Assembly (NCBI GenBank): GCA_019648995.1
Contig: BLXT01000474.1
Coordinates: 288,195-336,456 of the forward strand
Direction: 5' to 3'
From: Plakobranchus ocellatus
Lineage: Eukaryota; Mollusca; Gastropoda; Plakobranchidae
DNA: 48,262 nucleotides
In this document: piece after piece, positions 44,217 through 48,262 of the stretch
How the letters are laid out: each line of letters opens with the position of its first letter
Position numbering within the stretch: position 1 is the first letter of the stretch
Made by a program: the position numbers and the translations under genes
The notes under the pieces: generated by a model
The model's database searches: none
Told to the model about the DNA's origin: nothing
The model's input: the letters and a program-made list of their open reading frames with translations, nothing else

Positions 44217-44273
44217 AAAGATTTTTTTTCATCATCTGCAATGCTAAAGGATGGCAAGCAAAGATCAAGTTAA
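44217..44273 (+). promoter_or_regulatory. PSPH 5' leader with overlapping out-of-frame upstream ATG
   Basis: An acceptor-like TTTTCCCACAG ends at 44216, so coding exon 1 may be joined to a noncoding first exon. A donor-like ACGG|GTAAGT at 42219 is one possible partner. An ATG at 44241, ten bases before the chosen start, opens an 11-codon reading frame ending at 44273 that overlaps the PSPH start in another frame. If it is in the mRNA it could lower translation. A second acceptor-like AG at 44248-44249 would exclude it. Confidence 0.35.
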
Positions 44274-47200
44274 GAAGTGTTGGAGGCTGGCAGAGGCTGT
44301 GTGTTTTGATGTCGACTCTACTGTCTGTATTGATGAAGGCCTAGACGACTTAGCTGCATTTTGTGGAGTTGGGGCTGAAGTGGAAAAAATGTAATTCTGA
44401 GTGAATGATAATTTGCAAGGCTTATATTTCCTGCCTGGGACCCTGAACACTTAGTTTTGTTCAGGACACCAATATTTGGTCAAATTACACAATTGAACCA
44501 CCATTTTCTCACAAAATGGAGAGATGCACAAAATGCATTGAAAATGTACATGACAAGGAGTGACCAATTATCATTATCTTCAAAAGTTTAATTTATGACA
44601 ATTTAAACTTATTGTGTTGCATTCAGCGTGATTTCTTTATCATGTTACTACTATGCCTATTATTCTTAATTAACACTTTATAAATAAAATTAAGTTTTTC
44701 AGGTTCTTGCAAATAAAGCCTGCTTTAATTTGCGCAATCCTTCCAGTAATAGCCTCTTAATTTCTCAAATAATCACATCAAGTAGGGTATAATTACATAT
44801 TTCAGCTTTACATGGTGTTTCCCTGGTGCAGAAATCCTACCATAAAAAAAAATGTTACAAAATAGTCTCTTGATTTGAAACTCTGGTGGTACTATTCGAC
44901 AATAATATCCAATATTTTGTAGTACGTTAAAGGCAAAGCATGCAGTTTTTTTGTTTTTTTTTACAAAATTACAAAAAAGAGTTATAGGCTATAGTTTTAT
45001 ATTTGAGGGTTTGCCAAAACGTGGGCTGTCATCATAGTTATATGCGAAAGATTTTCTACAAGTCCTATTTGAATAAATTTAAGTCATCAATTCATAAATT
45101 TTGGTTTTGTGAGTGTTATGGCATAAAAAGTACTGCATGTTTAAGAAGTCAGTTTTGGATGTATCCTTGCTGTCTAAGTTAACCAAATAAGTTATGATGA
45201 CAAAATCACCAAAAAAGTGGTGGCCCATCAACAAATTAAGCTCATTCACAGACCAATATTTTTACATGGATCTACTCCCGCTATTCAACTCTGAATGAAT
45301 ATTACCTTACTGATACTTAATTGGACTTTCCCCTTTTGTAATTGGAGATTTTTTTCGAAATGCAGTAAAAAAACGGGACACAATTTGGGGGTCCACCTTT
45401 TGGCAATTGCTCATTTGTAAACTTTTTTTTTTGTACGCTTACTTTATTGTTTTTACTGCCTGATTAAAATGTTAAGTTTTGTCACTCATCGGTATATTAT
45501 GAATCAATTGAGGTAAATCGAGATATTGAGAAAATTGTTTGAAAATAGCTGAAGATATCCAAAAATTTTTGGGTATACTGTAGATGGTTATTCCTTGGAA
45601 ACATCTATATCTCCAGCCACCCATATATCAATTTTGCTCTATAGCTCTGTCAGACAATTATCAACAATAGATAGGTCACAGTTACAAAATTAGAGTGATC
45701 ATTTTAAGTGGCATCTATGAAGGCCACCAAATTTACAGATTTGACCCATATTGTTCGTTGTAAGAAGACTAGTTTTCTCTGCAGCAGCAGTAAGTTCTTG
45801 GTTAATCCCATTTTTACCAACCCTCTCTTTGTTATTTGTTTTAGCACTTTGAAAGCAATGGGTGGCAGCATGACATTCCGAGAGGCACTCACACAGAGAC
45901 TCAACATTGTCCAACCTACACAAGAGAAATTAAATGCATTCATAAAGGATCACCCACCTAAGCTTAGCCCTGGTGTAAAGTAAGTTTTTATTTTACAATT
46001 TGAAAAAAGAAATGTTTCCTTACAGTTGGTTGACATATCTTTGCCTTGAAACATGACTTTTGTTTTCTATATTTAAATTTAAAATCGGATGTTCCAATTT
46101 ACCTCAATGGACCTGTCATCATGTACATGATATAATAGGGTTTTCAAAATGAGTTATATTGAAATGAATTTTGACAAGTTTTAAATCAATATTAACACGT
46201 ATCTCAGTATTTTGATTCTTCCTTTATTTCAAGTATGACAGGGTACACTTTCTGATTCAGTTGAACTCTGACATTAAAAAAATCATATAAGTAATAAATA
46301 AAATTTCCATTTTTTTTTTGTTTAAATTGGCAAAAAAAGAAATTATTCCCATGCTATAAATTTTCTAAAAAGTCACTAAATCACTATTCTTAATATGTTG
46401 TTCTATTACAGAGATTTGGTAAGGCTTCTAATGAGGATGAATAAAAAAGTCTTCCTTGTGTCCGGAGGATTTCGAAGGATCATTGAACCTGTGGCTGTTG
46501 CCTTATCTTTACCAGCTGATCACATCTTTGCAAACACTCTTCTCTTTAATAATGGTCAGTGGAAGTAAATACTAAGTATATGCTTTTAAAAGGAAATATA
46601 ATATTAGTACACAATAGGACTATGCAGTTTACGTTGTAAACTAGATATTAGACAATATTGAAAATAAACTTTTCTTTGATTTTCAATCTTTTTTCTTTCT
46701 TTTGGTTGGAATTCAATATTAAACAAAAAGAAACTGAGAAGCCTCTGCTAGTTGTTTTTAATTTTTATTTTCATTTTAGAAAGTGAATTAAATTCTTTTT
46801 ATATATTATACAAATTATCTTTCATAATAATTGAAATGCCTTTGTAAATCTGCATTCATTGTTTTAGACGGTAGCTATGCTGGTTTTGATTTGAAAGAGC
46901 CAACCTCAGAGTCTGGAGGGAAACCAAGAGCAATACAACAAATCAAAGAGAAGCATGGCATCTCACATTTAGTAATGGTTGGGGATGGGGCTACAGACAT
47001 GGAGGCCTGTCCACCTGCTGTAAGTGTTACATATTACATTTTCAGAATATTTTAGCTTTGGCTCTTACAATGTGGGGTTTCGAGAATAGTGAACTTGCTC
47101 TGAAATCTGCAGCGGTTTTCTATTGCAGGTTCATATCCCACCACTCCACAAGCCTGAGATCATCAAATAGTGATACGTGACTTTACGTGTATATCATAGC

Positions 47201-48005
47201 ATTGTGAGGGAATAACATGGTTACATTCTTGGAATACACGTAGGGAAATCAGGAGTATGGCCTGATTTTTTTTTTCTTGTCAATGTCCAACTTGCGACAT
47301 TGTTGACCTTTGCTTTCCATGCTGCCTCTATAATTTAGACAAGTTGCAAGCATCCTAGCTATGCACTTAACTCTGAGTAGATACAGGGGAGTAGATTCAA
47401 CCTGATATATCTATATGTATATTGTGTGTACATTTGTACTGGGTATATAAAGAGAAAGAGAGAGCATGGACTGTGGTATCCTAGCTGCTTTTTTTTTTCT
47501 GATCAGGAAAGCAAATGTTTGTGGTCATTTATTTTGACTTTGCCAATAAATGGCTGAAGATAATTTTTCCGGCTCTTCATGATACCCATGAGTTCAATGT
47601 CACTGAAAGCCAAGCTGTGTATGAAATGGTCTATGTATGTTTGATTTTTTCAAAGCTTTACATAATCTAAGTGATGGTCTTAATCTGGATTTCAATGTGT
47701 GTGAGCGACTGCTATGGGGAATACAGAAGCTTCCTCACATTTAAAATATGCCAAACAAAGTGCGAACAGAAACTTAGCACTCAATGGTGTACTATTAGCT
47801 TCAAAAGATAAAATGTTGTCAAATATGTTTTTTTTTATATTAAACAATTTTCCCTGCTTTGTTCTATTTTTTTTCCCTCCAGAGTGCCTTTATTGGTTAT
47901 GGAGGGAATGTTGTACGTGACAAGGTGAAAAATGGTGCTGCATGGTTTGTCACTGATTTTAAAGAACTGATTGATGAGCTTGAAACAATGGGGACAGATA
48001 GTTGA
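44251..48005 (+). CDS. PSPH: Phosphoserine phosphatase (L-3-phosphoserine phosphatase, EC 3.1.3.3), five exons, complete
   Basis: This cytosolic HAD-family enzyme removes phosphate from phosphoserine, the final step of serine synthesis. Exons are 44251-44390, 45845-45979, 46412-46554, 46868-47019 and 47883-48005, with junction phases 2, 2, 1 and 0, giving 230 residues (human 225). HAD motif I is FDVDSTV (nucleophile and acid Asp, about residues 20 and 22). The substrate cap includes EGLDDLAAFCGV and KAMGGSMTFREALTQRL. Motif II is LVSGGFR, motif III the Lys of ESGGK, and motif IV GDGATDMEACPPA. The end (SAFIGYGGNVVRDKVKNGA) matches human DAFIGFGGNVIRQQVKDNA. The start at 44251 has a strong context (AAAGGATGG). 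It lies head to head with CABIN1. No AATAAA was seen before the window ends. Confidence 0.97.
44391..45844 (+). other. PSPH intron 1
   Basis: This 1,454-base AT-rich intron lies between GT (44391) and TTTTAG (45844). No gene, recognisable transposon or long repeat was seen in it. Confidence 0.7.
47020..47882 (+). other. PSPH intron 4
   Basis: An 863-base intron bounded by GTAAGT and CCCTCCAG. It holds a diverged tRNA-type SINE-like segment near its 5' end; the rest is unique AT-rich sequence. Confidence 0.7.
47083..47165 (+). mobile_element. Diverged tRNA-derived SINE-like fragment
   Basis: It contains a B-box-like GGTTCATATCCC followed by AGCCTGAGATCATC. That tail resembles the tail of the SINE at 8013-8143 (AGCCTGAGATCACC, minus strand), so it is probably an old plus-strand copy of the same family. 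The A-box region is poorly preserved. Confidence 0.4.
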
Positions 48006-48262
48006 CATGAAATATTGGTTAGGTTTTCTTTTTTAATTTGAATTTAAATTTAAGCAGATTTTTCTATTTCTACAAATTATTTATTTACCTTTTAAAGCGT
48101 GTCACTTTCATTTCGTGTTGAAAATATTTACAAAATTGTTGTTTCTATTTTTTGTGATAGTTTGAGTTTATTAATTCATATTTTATATTTAAGAGAGGTT
48201 CAGTATGATTGTAAATTATATAGTAAAATGGGTAATTATTTACTGCAGTGTGTTTTCTTAAT

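Overview
The window looks like AT-rich animal nuclear DNA, most likely from a mollusc and probably a heterobranch gastropod snail. That placement is an inference from three things: intron-rich genes, short introns and intergenic DNA littered with AGATCT/TCTAGA and TAGGCCTA motifs, and the shape of the encoded proteins. No sequence search was run. The assembly has two short N gaps (20054-20071 and 33097-33121) and one ambiguous base (19652).

There are two genes, arranged head to head. About four fifths of the window (1252 to about 39540, minus strand) is one gene, the orthologue of vertebrate CABIN1 (calcineurin-binding protein cabin-1, the TPR-repeat subunit of the HIRA histone H3.3 chaperone complex). 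I could place 31 coding exons whose splice phases agree throughout, plus a probable first exon that holds only the ATG. The model is about 2,940 residues, against about 2,220 in human. The extra length comes mainly from one 2,812-base exon (24704-27515) encoding a Ser/Pro-rich disordered insert, and from a 1,420-base exon (5787-7206) containing five tandem 17-residue repeats. The C-terminal end of the gene is uncertain. The second gene, on the plus strand at 44251-48005, is a complete five-exon phosphoserine phosphatase (PSPH), the last enzyme of serine biosynthesis. The two genes share no obvious pathway; their arrangement suggests only a shared promoter-side region between about 39.5 and 44.2 kb.

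The introns and intergenic DNA carry many DNA transposons and small repeats. These include three elements with piggyBac-like TTAACTC ends (1-958, 15171-15839, 42994-43152) and a 1,382-base unclassified element with 16-base inverted ends and a 6-base target duplication (13700-15081). A 788-base fold-back mariner (35836-36623) has had its front half replaced by an inverted copy of its own tail. There are also tRNA-derived SINE copies, a perfect 130-base tandem duplication (24245-24504), and a mosaic of duplicated blocks (40.0-41.7 kb) between the two genes. No rRNA, true tRNA or CRISPR array was seen, nor any prokaryote-type operon.
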